Shown: positions 35,238 through 43,824 of the stretch, piece by piece | Layout of the letters: each line of letters starts with the position of its first letter | How positions within the stretch are numbered: the stretch's first letter is position 1 | Assembly: GCF_016811235.1 (NCBI RefSeq) | Contig: NZ_JAFBID010000040.1 | Location: forward strand, 1 to 51,334 | DNA length: 51,334 nt | From: Microvirga arabica | GTDB taxonomy: Bacteria > Pseudomonadota > Alphaproteobacteria > Rhizobiales > Beijerinckiaceae | Reading direction: 5' to 3' | Notes under the pieces: generated by a model | What the model saw: only the letters and a program-made list of their open reading frames with translations | What the model was told of the DNA's origin: nothing | Database searches by the model: none | Position numbers and translations under genes: made by a program

Positions 35238-35960
35238 CTACTCGCGCCGCATGATCCTGTCGACGAGAAGATGGGACCAGAAGCCGTAGCGGAAATTCCG
35301 TTCCAGATCGTCTGCGTCGTAGCGGGTCTCGATCCAGGTGAGGAACGGAATGCCCTTGGCTTCGCCCTCTCGACGGTAGAGGTCGAAGAACGCGTCCAGG
35401 ATGCCGGTCTTCGAGAAGCGGAAATGCCCGTAGCGCATGGATAATTGCCGCTGAGCCTCGTCGATGGACTTGCCCTCATAGACCACGAGGTAGAGGGCGG
35501 CCACAAAGCCGGCCCGGTCCGCCCCCGACTTGCAGTGCAGAACCGCCGGGTACTCGATCGTGTCGAAGAATTCCTTGGCGGAGAGCAGGGCCTCCCGGTC
35601 CGGCGCGCCGCGGGAGCGCACCACGAATTCTTCCAGGTGGATGCCGAGCCGGTCGCAGGCTTCCTTCTGGAGCTGCCACGAGCCGTGCTCCCGGCCGCCG
35701 CGCAGGTTGATGATCGTCTTGATGCCCTCAGCCTTCAGGGCGGCGATCTGGTGCGGTGCCGGCTGGGCCGAGCGCCAGAGCCGGTCCGTGACCGGGTGCT
35801 TGTTCAGGTAGAAAAGACGGAACACGCCGTGATCGGCGATCAGCATATGAGCCCAGGCGCGCAGGCGGCCGGACAGGCCCTCGACAGGTCTGTCCCATCG
35901 GGCGATCCGGGCCATGCGGCGGGCATAGCGGACTTCAGGCTTTAGGAACCTGTTGAGCAC
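35238..35960 (-). CDS. Dual-specificity/tyrosine phosphatase-like protein
   Basis: The 240-residue product has a cysteine phosphatase signature HCKSGADRAG (HCx5R) in the middle, with the general-acid loop region preceding it and LWRSAQPAPHQIAALKAEGIKTIINLRG typical of prokaryotic DSP/DUF442-like phosphatases. The N-terminal ~45 residues are basic with a weakly hydrophobic patch, suggesting membrane association. It starts with GTG. The stop is four bases from the convergent ABC exporter stop. Substrate may be protein phosphotyrosine, inositol phosphate or a lipid phosphate; neighbours hint at the envelope. Confidence 0.85.
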   Translation of the reverse strand: MLNRFLKPEVRYARRMARIARWDRPVEGLSGRLRAWAHMLIADHGVFRLFYLNKHPVTDRLWRSAQPAPHQIAALKAEGIKTIINLRGGREHGSWQLQKEACDRLGIHLEEFVVRSRGAPDREALLSAKEFFDTIEYPAVLHCKSGADRAGFVAALYLVVYEGKSIDEAQRQLSMRYGHFRFSKTGILDAFFDLYRREGEAKGIPFLTWIETRYDADDLERNFRYGFWSHLLVDRIMRRE

Positions 35961-36267
35961 GTCGATCCAGTATTCTGTCTTTATTTAAGATCATTCGGTT
36001 CAAGCCCGAAGGCGGCCCTTATCGACGATGGACGCCGAATAATCAATCGCTTGCTTCCTATGCCGTTGCCGCAGGGAAAGTTCCAGCTCCTCGGGCAGGG
36101 CCGATTCGACCCGATGCAACCAATCGGTTGCCGGTCAGGCGCCTGTCGTGTAAGGGGTGCGCTTCGAAACAACCCTCCTCGACGACAAGAGCGTCTGGAC
36201 CCCGGCCTTCTCAAGCTTGCCGGCGCCGCATCGTTGAGACCAACAAGCATTTCAGGAGAGCGGCGTC
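35961..36267. other. Gene-free leader of the acpXL cluster
   Basis: These 307 bases separate the divergent phosphatase gene and acpXL. I see an AT-rich patch at about 35975–36000, no convincing -35/-10 pair, no strong palindrome and no believable small gene. AGGAGAG lies just before the acpXL ATG. It probably holds promoters for both directions. Confidence 0.5.
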
Positions 36268-36549
36268 ATGTCGTCCACCTTCGAGACCGTCGCCGGCATC
36301 ATTTCGGAAACCGCCGATATCCCGCGCGAGCAGATCACGCCCGAGAGCCACGCCATCGAGGATCTGGGCATCGACTCGCTCGCTTTCCTCGACATCGCGT
36401 TCGCCATCGACAAGGCTTTCGGGATCAAGCTGCCCCTGGAGCAGTGGACCCAGGAAGTGAACGAGGGCAAGGCCCCGGCCGAGGAGTACTTCGTCCTGAA
36501 GAACCTCGTGGCGCGCATCGATGCGCTGGTGGCCGCCAAGCAGGCCTGA
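36268..36549 (+). CDS. acpXL: Specialised acyl carrier protein AcpXL
   Basis: AcpXL carries the growing very-long-chain fatty acid (27-hydroxyoctacosanoate in rhizobia) that LpxXL transfers to lipid A. The 93-residue protein has the phosphopantetheine serine S37 in [15 protein letters not shown] and the long AcpXL-type C-terminus ([20 protein letters not shown]). It is the first gene of a cluster in the same order as rhizobial acpXL–lpxXL loci. Confidence 0.96.
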   Translation: MSSTFETVAGIISETADIPREQITPESHAIEDLGIDSLAFLDIAFAIDKAFGIKLPLEQWTQEVNEGKAPAEEYFVLKNLVARIDALVAAKQA

Positions 36550-36674
36550 TTGACCAACATATCCCGGCGGGCCGGCTGATTGAGGCCGGCTCGAAGAGGC
36601 GATCCATCAAGCGCCCCGCCTCATGGATTCTCTTCCCATTGAACTTGCCGGGAGCAAGAGGGTAAGAGAGCCGG

Positions 36675-37136
36675 ATGCGCCTCGAATATTTTGAAATGAT
36701 CGACCAGGTGACGGCCCTCGACCGCGAGACCAAGCGGATCGAGGTGACCTCCGTGGTCCCCCAGGAAAGCCCTGTCTTCGAAGGGCATTTCCCCGGCCAC
36801 CCCCTCGTGCCCGGCGTTCTCCTCACCGAGACCATGGCCCAGGCCTCCGGCTATCTCGTGCTGGGCCTGATGGGCTTCACCCACATGCCGTTTCTGATGG
36901 GCGTCGACAAGGCGCGCTTTCGCACCTTTGTCGGACCGGGTACGGTGCTCACCGTCACGGCGCAGCTGGAGCATGAGGGCTCGGGCTATGCGGTGACCAA
37001 GGCCAGGATCGCGGCCGAGGGCAAGCCGATCTGCGACGCGGAGCTGCGCTTCCGGATCATGCCCTTCCCCGATGGCATGGACGGCCTGATGCGCGCGCAA
37101 GCCAGGCGCATCGGTCTTCTCGAGGAGAGTGTGTGA
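36675..37136 (+). CDS. FabZ-type 3-hydroxyacyl-ACP dehydratase (VLCFA cluster)
   Basis: This 153-residue hotdog-fold dehydratase has catalytic H38 in FEGHFPGHPLVPGV and E52 in TETMAQASGY, as in FabZ. In this cluster it removes water during elongation of the AcpXL-bound chain (fabZXL in rhizobia). Its stop overlaps the next start (TGATG), showing translational coupling. Confidence 0.94.
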   Translation: MRLEYFEMIDQVTALDRETKRIEVTSVVPQESPVFEGHFPGHPLVPGVLLTETMAQASGYLVLGLMGFTHMPFLMGVDKARFRTFVGPGTVLTVTAQLEHEGSGYAVTKARIAAEGKPICDAELRFRIMPFPDGMDGLMRAQARRIGLLEESV

Positions 37137-38257
37137 TGCGGGATGTGGTCATTACGGGCGTGGGCCTCGTCTCCTCGGCCGGAGAAGGCCTGGAGGCGCA
37201 TCTGACGGCCCTGGCCGGCGGCGCTCCGAACACGGATACGGCCAGTTTCGAGCCCTTCCCGGTCCACCCGGCGGTTCCCCTCGAGTGGGACCGGCAGATC
37301 CCGAAGAAATCCGATCAGCGCCAGATGGAGCCCTGGCAGAAGCTCGGCTGCTACGCGGCGGGCCTTGCCCTCGACTCGGCCGGCGCGAAAGAGGATGCGG
37401 CTCTGAAAGGCCGCATGCAGCTCATCGTCTCGGCTGGCGGCGGCGAACGGGATTACGCGGTCGACGGGCAGATCCTCACGGGACTGCGTCAGGCGGACAA
37501 TCCCGGCGTCTTCCTCAACGAGCGCCTCATGGGCGACCTGCGCCCGACTCTCTTTCTCGCCCAACTCTCCAATCTGCTCGCGGGCAACATCTCCATCGTC
37601 CATGGGGTGACCGGCGCCTCGCGCACCTTCATGGGTGAGGAATCGAGCGGCGTCGACGCCATCCGCATCGCCCGCGAGCGTATCGCTTCGGGCCAGGACG
37701 ACATCTTTCTCGTGGGCGGCTCGTACAATGCCGAGCGGCCCGACGTGCTCCTCATTTATGAGATGGGCGGCTTTCTCTGGAAGAAGCCCTACGCCCCCGT
37801 CTGGGAGCGTTCCGCCGATGGCGGCGGCATGATCCTGGGCAGCGGGGGCTGTTTCCTGGTGCTCGAATCCCGTGAGCACGCCGCTTCCCGTGGGGCAAAG
37901 CCGCTTGCCGCGATTGCCGGCGTCGCCTCAGACCGCAGCCGCCGTCGGCCGGGCAGCGTCGAAGGCGCGCTTCACGGCCTGTCGCGGCAGCTCGGGGCCA
38001 AGCCCGATGTGGTGCTGTCCGGCGCTACCGGCATCAAGGGGATTACGGACGAGGAACGGGCAGCGCTCAAGGACATCGCACCCGGCGCTGGCGTGCATGC
38101 AACTGGCGATCTTGTCGGCCACACCATGGAAGCCCAGGCACCCATCGGCGTCGCGCTGGCCGCGGGCCTGATCGCCCGTGGTGGGCCAAGCGAGGCGCTC
38201 GTCACCTCCATCGGACATTGGCGCGGCGAAGGCGCCATCCGGCTTACCAAGGCTTGA
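37136..38257 (+). CDS. Degenerate ketosynthase (chain-length-factor-like, FabF2XL position)
   Basis: This is a 373-residue thiolase-fold protein (RDVVITGVGLVSSAGEGLEAHL; GGGMILGSGGCFLVLE) in the place of fabF2XL. The nucleophile Cys segment of ketosynthases is replaced by HGVTGASRTFMGEESSG, which has no Cys. The first active-site His region reads VLSGATGIKG, without His. The Lys of NKSxxGH is lost while the second His (DLVGHTMEA) remains. It therefore cannot condense alone and probably pairs with the active synthase encoded next, like the CLF subunit of type II polyketide synthases. The ATG at 37136 overlaps the fabZ stop. Confidence 0.9.
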   Translation: MRDVVITGVGLVSSAGEGLEAHLTALAGGAPNTDTASFEPFPVHPAVPLEWDRQIPKKSDQRQMEPWQKLGCYAAGLALDSAGAKEDAALKGRMQLIVSAGGGERDYAVDGQILTGLRQADNPGVFLNERLMGDLRPTLFLAQLSNLLAGNISIVHGVTGASRTFMGEESSGVDAIRIARERIASGQDDIFLVGGSYNAERPDVLLIYEMGGFLWKKPYAPVWERSADGGGMILGSGGCFLVLESREHAASRGAKPLAAIAGVASDRSRRRPGSVEGALHGLSRQLGAKPDVVLSGATGIKGITDEERAALKDIAPGAGVHATGDLVGHTMEAQAPIGVALAAGLIARGGPSEALVTSIGHWRGEGAIRLTKA

Positions 38258-38267
38258 GGAGAAGGCT

Positions 38268-39542
38268 ATGGCGCTTCGCGACAAACAGGGCCGGCCGCTC
38301 GTCGCCGTCACCGGCATGGGCGTGGTCACGTCCCTCGGCCAGGGCAAGGGCGACACCTGGGCCGCGCTGACGGCCGGGCAGTCCGGCATCCGCCGCATCG
38401 AGCGCTTCCCCACCGAGGGCCTGCGCACCACCATCGCCGGCACCATCGACTCGGTCGATGTGGAGCCCTTCTGCGCCCCTATGCTATCCGAGCGGCTCGC
38501 CATGCTGGCGGCCGAGGAGGCGGTGGGACAGTCGGGGCTGGCGTCCAGCGATTTCCCGGGCGCGCTGTTCATTGCCGTGCCGCCCGTCGAGATGGAATGG
38601 CCGCAGCGCGAGGCTTTGGCCAAGGCGTCGGGCCAGGAGGGCGACGTCACCTACAAGGACCTGCTGAAGGCAGCGGCCTCAGGCGAATTCAAGCCCTGGC
38701 ACGACCTGTTCATCTTCGGCACGGTGGCCGACCGGGTGGCCGACCGCTTCGGCACCAGGGGCTCGCCGATCTCGCTTTCGACCGCATGCTCGTCCGGCGC
38801 CACCGCGATCCAGCTTGGCGTCGAGGCGATCCGCCGCGGCGAGATGGAAGCGGCGCTTTGCATCGGCACCGATGGTTCGGTGAACCCGGAATCGCTCATC
38901 CGCTTCTCGCTGCTCTCGGCGCTCTCGACCCAGAACGACAACCCGGAAGGCGCCTCAAAACCCTTCTCCAAGAACCGCGACGGCTTCGTCATGGGCGAGG
39001 GCGGCGCGGCCCTCGTGCTGGAGGATGCCGAGAAGGCGAAGGCGCGCGGTGCAAAAATCCTCGGCTACGTGCTCGGCTGCGGCGAGAAGGGCGACGGGTT
39101 CCATCGCACCCGCTCGTCCCCGGATGGCATGCCGGCGATCACCGCCATCCGCCAGGCGCTGGAGGATGCGGGCCTCGCACCCGACGACATCGATTATGTG
39201 AACGCCCACGGCACCTCGACGCCGGAGAACGACAAGATGGAAGCCATGAGCTGCACCGCCGTGTTCGGCGAGCGCATGGCAAGCGTTCCGATCTCCTCCA
39301 ACAAGTCGATGATCGGCCACACGCTCACGGCCGCTGGCGCGGTGGAGGCGGTGATGTCGCTCATGACCATCGGCACCGGCCGCATCGCGCCGACCATCAA
39401 CTATCAGGTGCCCGACCCGGCGATCCCCCTCGACGTGGTGCCGAACGTCGCCCGCGATGCGCAGGTGAACTACGTGCTCTCGAACTCCTTCGGCTTCGGC
39501 GGCCAGAACACCTGCCTCGTCTTCGGGGCCGAGCCGAAGTGA
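38268..39542 (+). CDS. Beta-ketoacyl-ACP synthase, active (FabF1XL position)
   Basis: This 424-residue KAS II-type enzyme keeps the full active site: C174 (STACSSG), H314 (NAHGTSTPEND), K346 and H351 (NKSMIGHTLTAAG). It condenses malonyl-ACP with the AcpXL-bound acyl chain. The start at 38268 follows GAGGAGAAGG, ten bases after the previous stop. A G-rich palindromic repeat lies immediately downstream, before fabG. Confidence 0.95.
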   Translation: MALRDKQGRPLVAVTGMGVVTSLGQGKGDTWAALTAGQSGIRRIERFPTEGLRTTIAGTIDSVDVEPFCAPMLSERLAMLAAEEAVGQSGLASSDFPGALFIAVPPVEMEWPQREALAKASGQEGDVTYKDLLKAAASGEFKPWHDLFIFGTVADRVADRFGTRGSPISLSTACSSGATAIQLGVEAIRRGEMEAALCIGTDGSVNPESLIRFSLLSALSTQNDNPEGASKPFSKNRDGFVMGEGGAALVLEDAEKAKARGAKILGYVLGCGEKGDGFHRTRSSPDGMPAITAIRQALEDAGLAPDDIDYVNAHGTSTPENDKMEAMSCTAVFGERMASVPISSNKSMIGHTLTAAGAVEAVMSLMTIGTGRIAPTINYQVPDPAIPLDVVPNVARDAQVNYVLSNSFGFGGQNTCLVFGAEPK

Positions 39543-39568
39543 AGTCTATCTCGGGAGGCGCAGTGGAG

Positions 39569-39677
39569 CCCTCCTCCCCCTTGTGGGGAGGAGTTGGAGG
39601 TGGGGGTGTAAACGCCAACCTTTCAGAACGTGGCGCCTGCACCCCCACCCCTAGCCCCTCCCCACAAGGGGGAAGGA
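39569..39677. repeat. Family A G-rich bipartite palindrome (cluster copy)
   Basis: The left hairpin CTCCTCCCC…GGGGAGGAG is followed by GTTGGAGGTGGGGGT. After a ~40-base spacer come CACCCCCACCCCTAG and the right hairpin CCCCTCCCCACAAGGGGGAAGG. The two halves are inverted relative to each other. It lies between the active ketosynthase gene and fabG. Copies with the same layout are at 1–102 and 46066–46222. Confidence 0.85.
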
Positions 39678-39696
39678 AATTGTCGGAGTTCAACTC

Positions 39697-40443
39697 ATGA
39701 CCCGCGTTCTCGTGACAGGCGGCGGCAAGGGCGTCGGTGCTGCCATCGTGCGGGCGCTCGTGGCTGCCGGCCACGACGTCGACTTCACCTATCGCTCATC
39801 CGGTGATGCCGCGAAGGCGCTCGCTGACGAGCTGATGCAGGCCCATCCTGGCCGCACCATCACGGCCCATGAGGTCGATCTATCTGACAAGGCGGCGCTC
39901 GAAGCCTTCTGCGAGAGCATCGAGGGCGAGAGCTTCTTCGGGCTCATCCACAATGCCGGCCAGCCCTACGATGCGTTGGCTGCCATGATGCAGCAGGACA
40001 AGGCCGAAGCCGCCATGCAGGTGAACTTCTGGTCGCTCACCCGCATCGCCAAGGCGCTCATGCGCGGCATGATCCGCGCCAAGCAGGGCCGCATCGTTGC
40101 CATCGGTTCTGTGGCGGCGCTCCAGGGCAATCCCGGCAACGCGGCCTATGCGGCGTCGAAAGGCGCCCTGATCTCCTATTGCCGCACGCTGTCCGTCGAG
40201 ACAGCCAAGCGCGGTGTGACCGTGAACGTCATCGCCCCGGGCTTCATCGACACGGACATGATGGCGCCTTACGCCGCCTATCGCGAGAACATGGAAAAGC
40301 AGATCCCGGCCGGGCGCTTCGCCAAGCCCGAGGAGATCGCAGGCCTTGCCGCCTTCCTCCTGAGCGAGCCCGCCGCCTACATCACCGGCGCGGTGCTGCC
40401 GATTGATGGCGGGCTCACCTCGATGCTGGGCGTGCATCGGTAA
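39697..40443 (+). CDS. FabG-type 3-oxoacyl-ACP reductase (SDR)
   Basis: This 248-residue short-chain dehydrogenase has the cofactor loop VTGGGKGVGAAIV, NAG (IHNAGQPY), the catalytic Ser in AIGSVAALQG and YAASKGAL (YxxxK), and ends with TGAVLPIDGGLTS. It would reduce the 3-keto intermediate in VLCFA elongation. GGAG lies about nine bases before the ATG, next to the family A repeat. Confidence 0.94.
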   Translation: MTRVLVTGGGKGVGAAIVRALVAAGHDVDFTYRSSGDAAKALADELMQAHPGRTITAHEVDLSDKAALEAFCESIEGESFFGLIHNAGQPYDALAAMMQQDKAEAAMQVNFWSLTRIAKALMRGMIRAKQGRIVAIGSVAALQGNPGNAAYAASKGALISYCRTLSVETAKRGVTVNVIAPGFIDTDMMAPYAAYRENMEKQIPAGRFAKPEEIAGLAAFLLSEPAAYITGAVLPIDGGLTSMLGVHR

Positions 40444-40490
40444 GACGTTCTTCCCAGAAGCTAGTTCTGCTGATGATGTTATAAAGGGGC

Positions 40491-41555
40491 ATGATCAGCT
40501 ACGAAGACGTAACGACCCATGGAAGGCGTTCTGTCCTTCCTCCCGACCTGCAAAGGGCCGTTGCTCGGTTGGGCGAAGTGTCAGCTGAGTTGGTGGATGA
40601 AGAGGCACTTTCAGCATTTGTCCTCGGCCTCCATCAGCTTCCTGTCGACGCCTATCCGCAAGCCGCGAAGGAAATCCACCTGAAAGGCAGGCTATATCAT
40701 CAGCCTGGGCGAAAGAGGACCCACTTCCTCAGCCTCGTTTGGCCGACAAAGACGGAAAGCAATCTGCTGCGGCAGCATTCGCTCCTGAAGTTTTTCTACC
40801 TCTTCCACGGCAGCGGGTATTTGCGCGAGGCGGCTCTCAAGGCTCTGGACGGACCGCTGGAGAGCCCGTTCCTGTTCACCTGTGTCGCCTATCGTTTGAA
40901 CGATTGGGTCAAAGAGGTCCGACAAGAGGCGCTCGCATGTGCGGAGAGGGCGTTTCCACAAACCTCGCCTGACATCGTTGCAAAGGCCGCCTTTATTCTG
41001 CTCGCGCGGGTCCGTGATTGGCACCGGTGGAGCGAAGAGGCTGTAATTCTGGAGGAGACCTTCTCTCGCCCCGATGTGATGGAGTGCCTAGCTTCGCTAC
41101 TTGTCACCGCAGCCACCGGACCGGTGGGCAAGGCGCTCACCTTTGCCCTGCGCCACCAGGAGATGGACCATTATCTCCTGCAAATTTTCCAGGCAGCAAT
41201 ACAGCCGTCTGTGCGTGCGTTAGCCCTCCGAACTCTCATTGAAGGGAGGGCCCTATGGCCAGAGGGTTTGAGAAAAGAGTGGATCGATAAGTCAATGGGG
41301 CGCTTCAAGCTGGCTGTGGCTTATGGGGAGCGACCGATTGCCAGACCTGCCTCTCTCGATTCCCTGATCGTTCAGGGTGCCGCGGACCAAGCGGCTATGG
41401 TCCGAAGAGTCGCGGCAGATGGTCTTGTCCGCTACCGGGCCTCCTTGAATGAGGTTGACCAACTGACGCAAAAATTCGCCGTGGATCGGAGCGCCTCCGT
41501 TCGGGAGCGCGCGATTTTCATTCTTAAAGAGCGTGAAGGGAAGGTGACGCGGTAG
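40491..41555 (+). CDS. HEAT-like repeat protein, unknown, inside the VLCFA cluster
   Basis: The product is 354 residues, all-helical in appearance, with repeated ~30-residue patterns (EVRQEALACAERAFP, SVRALALRTLIEGRALWP, MVRRVAADGLVRYR, SVRERAIFILKERE) typical of HEAT/armadillo-like repeats. No catalytic motif, signal peptide or membrane helix is seen. Base composition and codon use look markedly less GC-rich than the flanking fabG and adh genes. A family B repeat follows. It is not part of the known rhizobial cluster, so it is probably an inserted gene of unrelated or accessory function. Confidence 0.72.
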   Translation: MISYEDVTTHGRRSVLPPDLQRAVARLGEVSAELVDEEALSAFVLGLHQLPVDAYPQAAKEIHLKGRLYHQPGRKRTHFLSLVWPTKTESNLLRQHSLLKFFYLFHGSGYLREAALKALDGPLESPFLFTCVAYRLNDWVKEVRQEALACAERAFPQTSPDIVAKAAFILLARVRDWHRWSEEAVILEETFSRPDVMECLASLLVTAATGPVGKALTFALRHQEMDHYLLQIFQAAIQPSVRALALRTLIEGRALWPEGLRKEWIDKSMGRFKLAVAYGERPIARPASLDSLIVQGAADQAAMVRRVAADGLVRYRASLNEVDQLTQKFAVDRSASVRERAIFILKEREGKVTR

Positions 41556-41623
41556 GGGCTAGGATGCGCCCGGAACTTGCCATCCGCCTCGCTGCCCTTT
41601 AAGCCGCCGTCTCAAGTTTTTCC

Positions 41624-41712
41624 CGTCATGGCCGGGCTCGTCCCGGCCATCCACGTCTTGAGAACCGCGACGGGCTAGGACGTGGATGCCCGCAACAGGT
41701 GCGGGTATGACG
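41624..41712. repeat. Family B palindromic repeat, copy 3
   Basis: It begins CGTCATGGCCGG and ends GCGGGTATGACG, with inner arms ATCCACGTCTTG and AGGACGTGGAT. It ends about 20 bases before the adh start and, with the HEAT-like gene, separates fabG from adh. Confidence 0.88.
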
Positions 41713-41732
41713 ATGAACAGGATCTGACCTTC

Positions 41733-42755
41733 ATGCGCTCCCTCCAGCTCTTCGGCGACCGTGACCTTCGCATTACCGAGATCGACGCCCCGCCGCCGCC
41801 CGCCGCCGGCGAGGTGCAGGTGCGGGTGAGGGCGCTGGCGCTCAACTTCCTTGATGTCTGGGGCTTTCGCGGCATGGCGTTCGCCAAGCGCAAGATGCCT
41901 CAGGCGGTGGGCGTCGAGGCGTCGGGTGAGATCGCCGCGGTCGGCGAGGGCGTCACGCGGTTCAAGGCGGGCGATCCGGTCACCATGTACGGCGCCGAAA
42001 CCTGCGGCCATTGCTCGGCCTGCCGGAAAGGTTGGGACAATCTCTGCGAGAACGTCGCCGGCATCATGGGCTTTCATATCGATGGGTTTGCCCGCGAGCT
42101 GATCAACCGGCCGGAGCGCCTCGTGATCCCGGTGCCCAAGGGCGTCTCCTTCGAGCAGGCGGCCTGCGCGCCCATCGGCTTCGGCACGGTGCAGCACATG
42201 CTCTTCGACAACGCCAAGCTGGAGCCGGGCGAGTCGATCCTGGTCCATGCGGGCGGCTCCGGCATCGGCACGGCGGCGATCAAGATGGCGAAGGCCATCG
42301 GCTGCACCGTCTACACCACCGTGGGCGATGACGAGAAAGGCGAGAAGGCCAGGGCCCTGGGCGCCGATTACGTGGTCAACTACCGCACCGAGCGCTTCGA
42401 GGGCGAGGTGAGGCGGCTCACCAAGCGCAAGGGCGTCGATGTGGTGTTCGAGCATGTGGGCGCCGAGACCTGGAACGGGAGCCTGCTCTGCCTCAAGCGC
42501 GGCGGACGCCTCGTCACCTGCGGCTCGACCTCGGGCGTGTCCACCACCATGAACCTGATGCAGCTCTTCCAGCAGCAATACCGGATCTTTGGCTCCTTCG
42601 GCTGCCGCATCGAGAACATCTCCCAATCGCTGGACAAGATGGCCCAAGGGATGAGCCCGGTGATCGACGCGGTCTTCCCGCTCGACGAGTTCCAGAAGGG
42701 GCTGGAGCGGCTCGAAGGCCGCAAGGTCTTCGGCAAGGTGCTCGTGACGTTCTGA
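41733..42755 (+). CDS. Zinc-binding dehydrogenase (Adh2XL position)
   Basis: This is a 340-residue medium-chain dehydrogenase. The N-terminal GroES-like domain carries the structural-zinc Cys cluster CGHCSACRKGWDNLCE, and the NAD(P) domain has VHAGGSGIGTAAIKMAK. In rhizobial acpXL clusters one such gene (adh2XL) lies just before lpxXL and is thought to act in VLCFA synthesis. The ATG at 41733 is used because in-frame sequence upstream derives from the family B repeat. Confidence 0.92.
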   Translation: MRSLQLFGDRDLRITEIDAPPPPAAGEVQVRVRALALNFLDVWGFRGMAFAKRKMPQAVGVEASGEIAAVGEGVTRFKAGDPVTMYGAETCGHCSACRKGWDNLCENVAGIMGFHIDGFARELINRPERLVIPVPKGVSFEQAACAPIGFGTVQHMLFDNAKLEPGESILVHAGGSGIGTAAIKMAKAIGCTVYTTVGDDEKGEKARALGADYVVNYRTERFEGEVRRLTKRKGVDVVFEHVGAETWNGSLLCLKRGGRLVTCGSTSGVSTTMNLMQLFQQQYRIFGSFGCRIENISQSLDKMAQGMSPVIDAVFPLDEFQKGLERLEGRKVFGKVLVTF

Positions 42756-42811
42756 ACCGGGAGCCGGCCGCTGGAACAATGGGCCGCGACGGCAGACCTT
42801 GACGAAACCGT

Positions 42812-42843
42812 CTCCCCGCGAAAAGACGCGGGGAGTTTCTTTT
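42812..42843 (+). terminator. Terminator-like hairpin between adh and lpxXL
   Basis: CTCCCCGCG–AAAAGA–CGCGGGGAG is followed by TTTCTTTT. The 9-bp GC-rich stem plus T-rich tail has intrinsic-terminator form and sits just before the likely lpxXL start, so it may terminate or attenuate the cluster. Confidence 0.75.
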
Positions 42844-42864
42844 CAGGCCAGGATTCAAAAGAAC

Positions 42865-43824
42865 GTGCAGCAACCCCACCGCCCCCGCAGCCTCGTCTCG
42901 CGCCTCACCGAGACGGTCATGGTCGGCGTCGTGCGCGGCGTCTTCGGCCTGGCGCGGGCGCTCGGCCCCGAGCGTTCCGGTGCTGTGGGCGCGGCGCTCA
43001 CCCGCACCTTCGGTCCCCTGTTGCGCGCCCACAAGACGGCTCTGAACAACATCCGTGCCGTCTACCCCGAGAAGGCGGACGCCGAGGTCAAGGCGCTCGC
43101 CATGGCCGCCTGGGACAATCTCGGGCGCACCGCCGGCGAATATCCGCATCTCGGGCGGCTGTTCGACTTCGACCCGGACAGCACGGTGCCCGGCCGCACC
43201 GAGGTCGACGGGATCGACCACTTCCTCGCGCTTCGCGACGACGGCAAGCCTGGCCTCATCTTCTCGGCCCATCTCGCCAACTGGGAGCTGCCGGCGATCT
43301 GCGCGGCCCGTTTCGGACTCGATACCACGGCGGTATTCCGCGCGCCGAACGATCCGGCCATCGCCCGCGTGCTGCATGAGATCCGAAGCGAGACCATGGG
43401 CAATCTCGAAGCGGCCCGCCAGGGCGCGGCCTTTGCCATGCAGGGGGCGCTGGAGAAGGGCGGGCATCTGGGCATGCTCATCGACCAGCATTTCACCCGC
43501 GGGGTGATCGTCAGCTTCATGGGCCGGCCGGCCCTGGTGAACCCGATCCTGGGGAAATTCGCCCGCCGCTTCGATTGTCCGGTCCACGGGGTGCGGGTGA
43601 TCCGCCTGCCCAACCACCGATTCCGCCTGCAGCTCACGCCGCCCCTCGATCTGCCGCGCGATCCCGACGGCCACATCAACGTGCAGGGCGCCATGCAGGC
43701 CATGACCGCCGTGGTGGAGGAATGGGTGCGGGAATACCCCGAGCAATGGCTGTGGATGCATCGCCGCTGGCGGGTGCCTGCCAAAGCATCGGACCCAAAA
43801 GTAGAATCCAATTTTGGGATCTGA
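42865..43824 (+). CDS. lpxXL: Lipid A VLCFA acyltransferase LpxXL
   Basis: LpxXL transfers the very-long-chain hydroxy fatty acid from AcpXL to lipid A at the inner membrane. The lysophospholipid acyltransferase signature is FSAHLANWEL (H-x4-E), with FRAPNDPAIARVL and MLIDQHFTRGVIVSFMGRPA further on, and a hydrophobic N-terminal stretch (VMVGVVRGVFGLARAL). The GTG at 42865 is preferred because a TTG at 42799 precedes the terminator-like hairpin. The last residues (KASDPKVESNFGI) are encoded within a family C palindrome. Confidence 0.9.
   Translation: MQQPHRPRSLVSRLTETVMVGVVRGVFGLARALGPERSGAVGAALTRTFGPLLRAHKTALNNIRAVYPEKADAEVKALAMAAWDNLGRTAGEYPHLGRLFDFDPDSTVPGRTEVDGIDHFLALRDDGKPGLIFSAHLANWELPAICAARFGLDTTAVFRAPNDPAIARVLHEIRSETMGNLEAARQGAAFAMQGALEKGGHLGMLIDQHFTRGVIVSFMGRPALVNPILGKFARRFDCPVHGVRVIRLPNHRFRLQLTPPLDLPRDPDGHINVQGAMQAMTAVVEEWVREYPEQWLWMHRRWRVPAKASDPKVESNFGI

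Noticed and set aside
35981..36250. Small minus-strand open frame in the acpXL leader
   Set aside because: Arg/Pro/Ser-rich composition, no ribosome site, no family resemblance; treated as noncoding.
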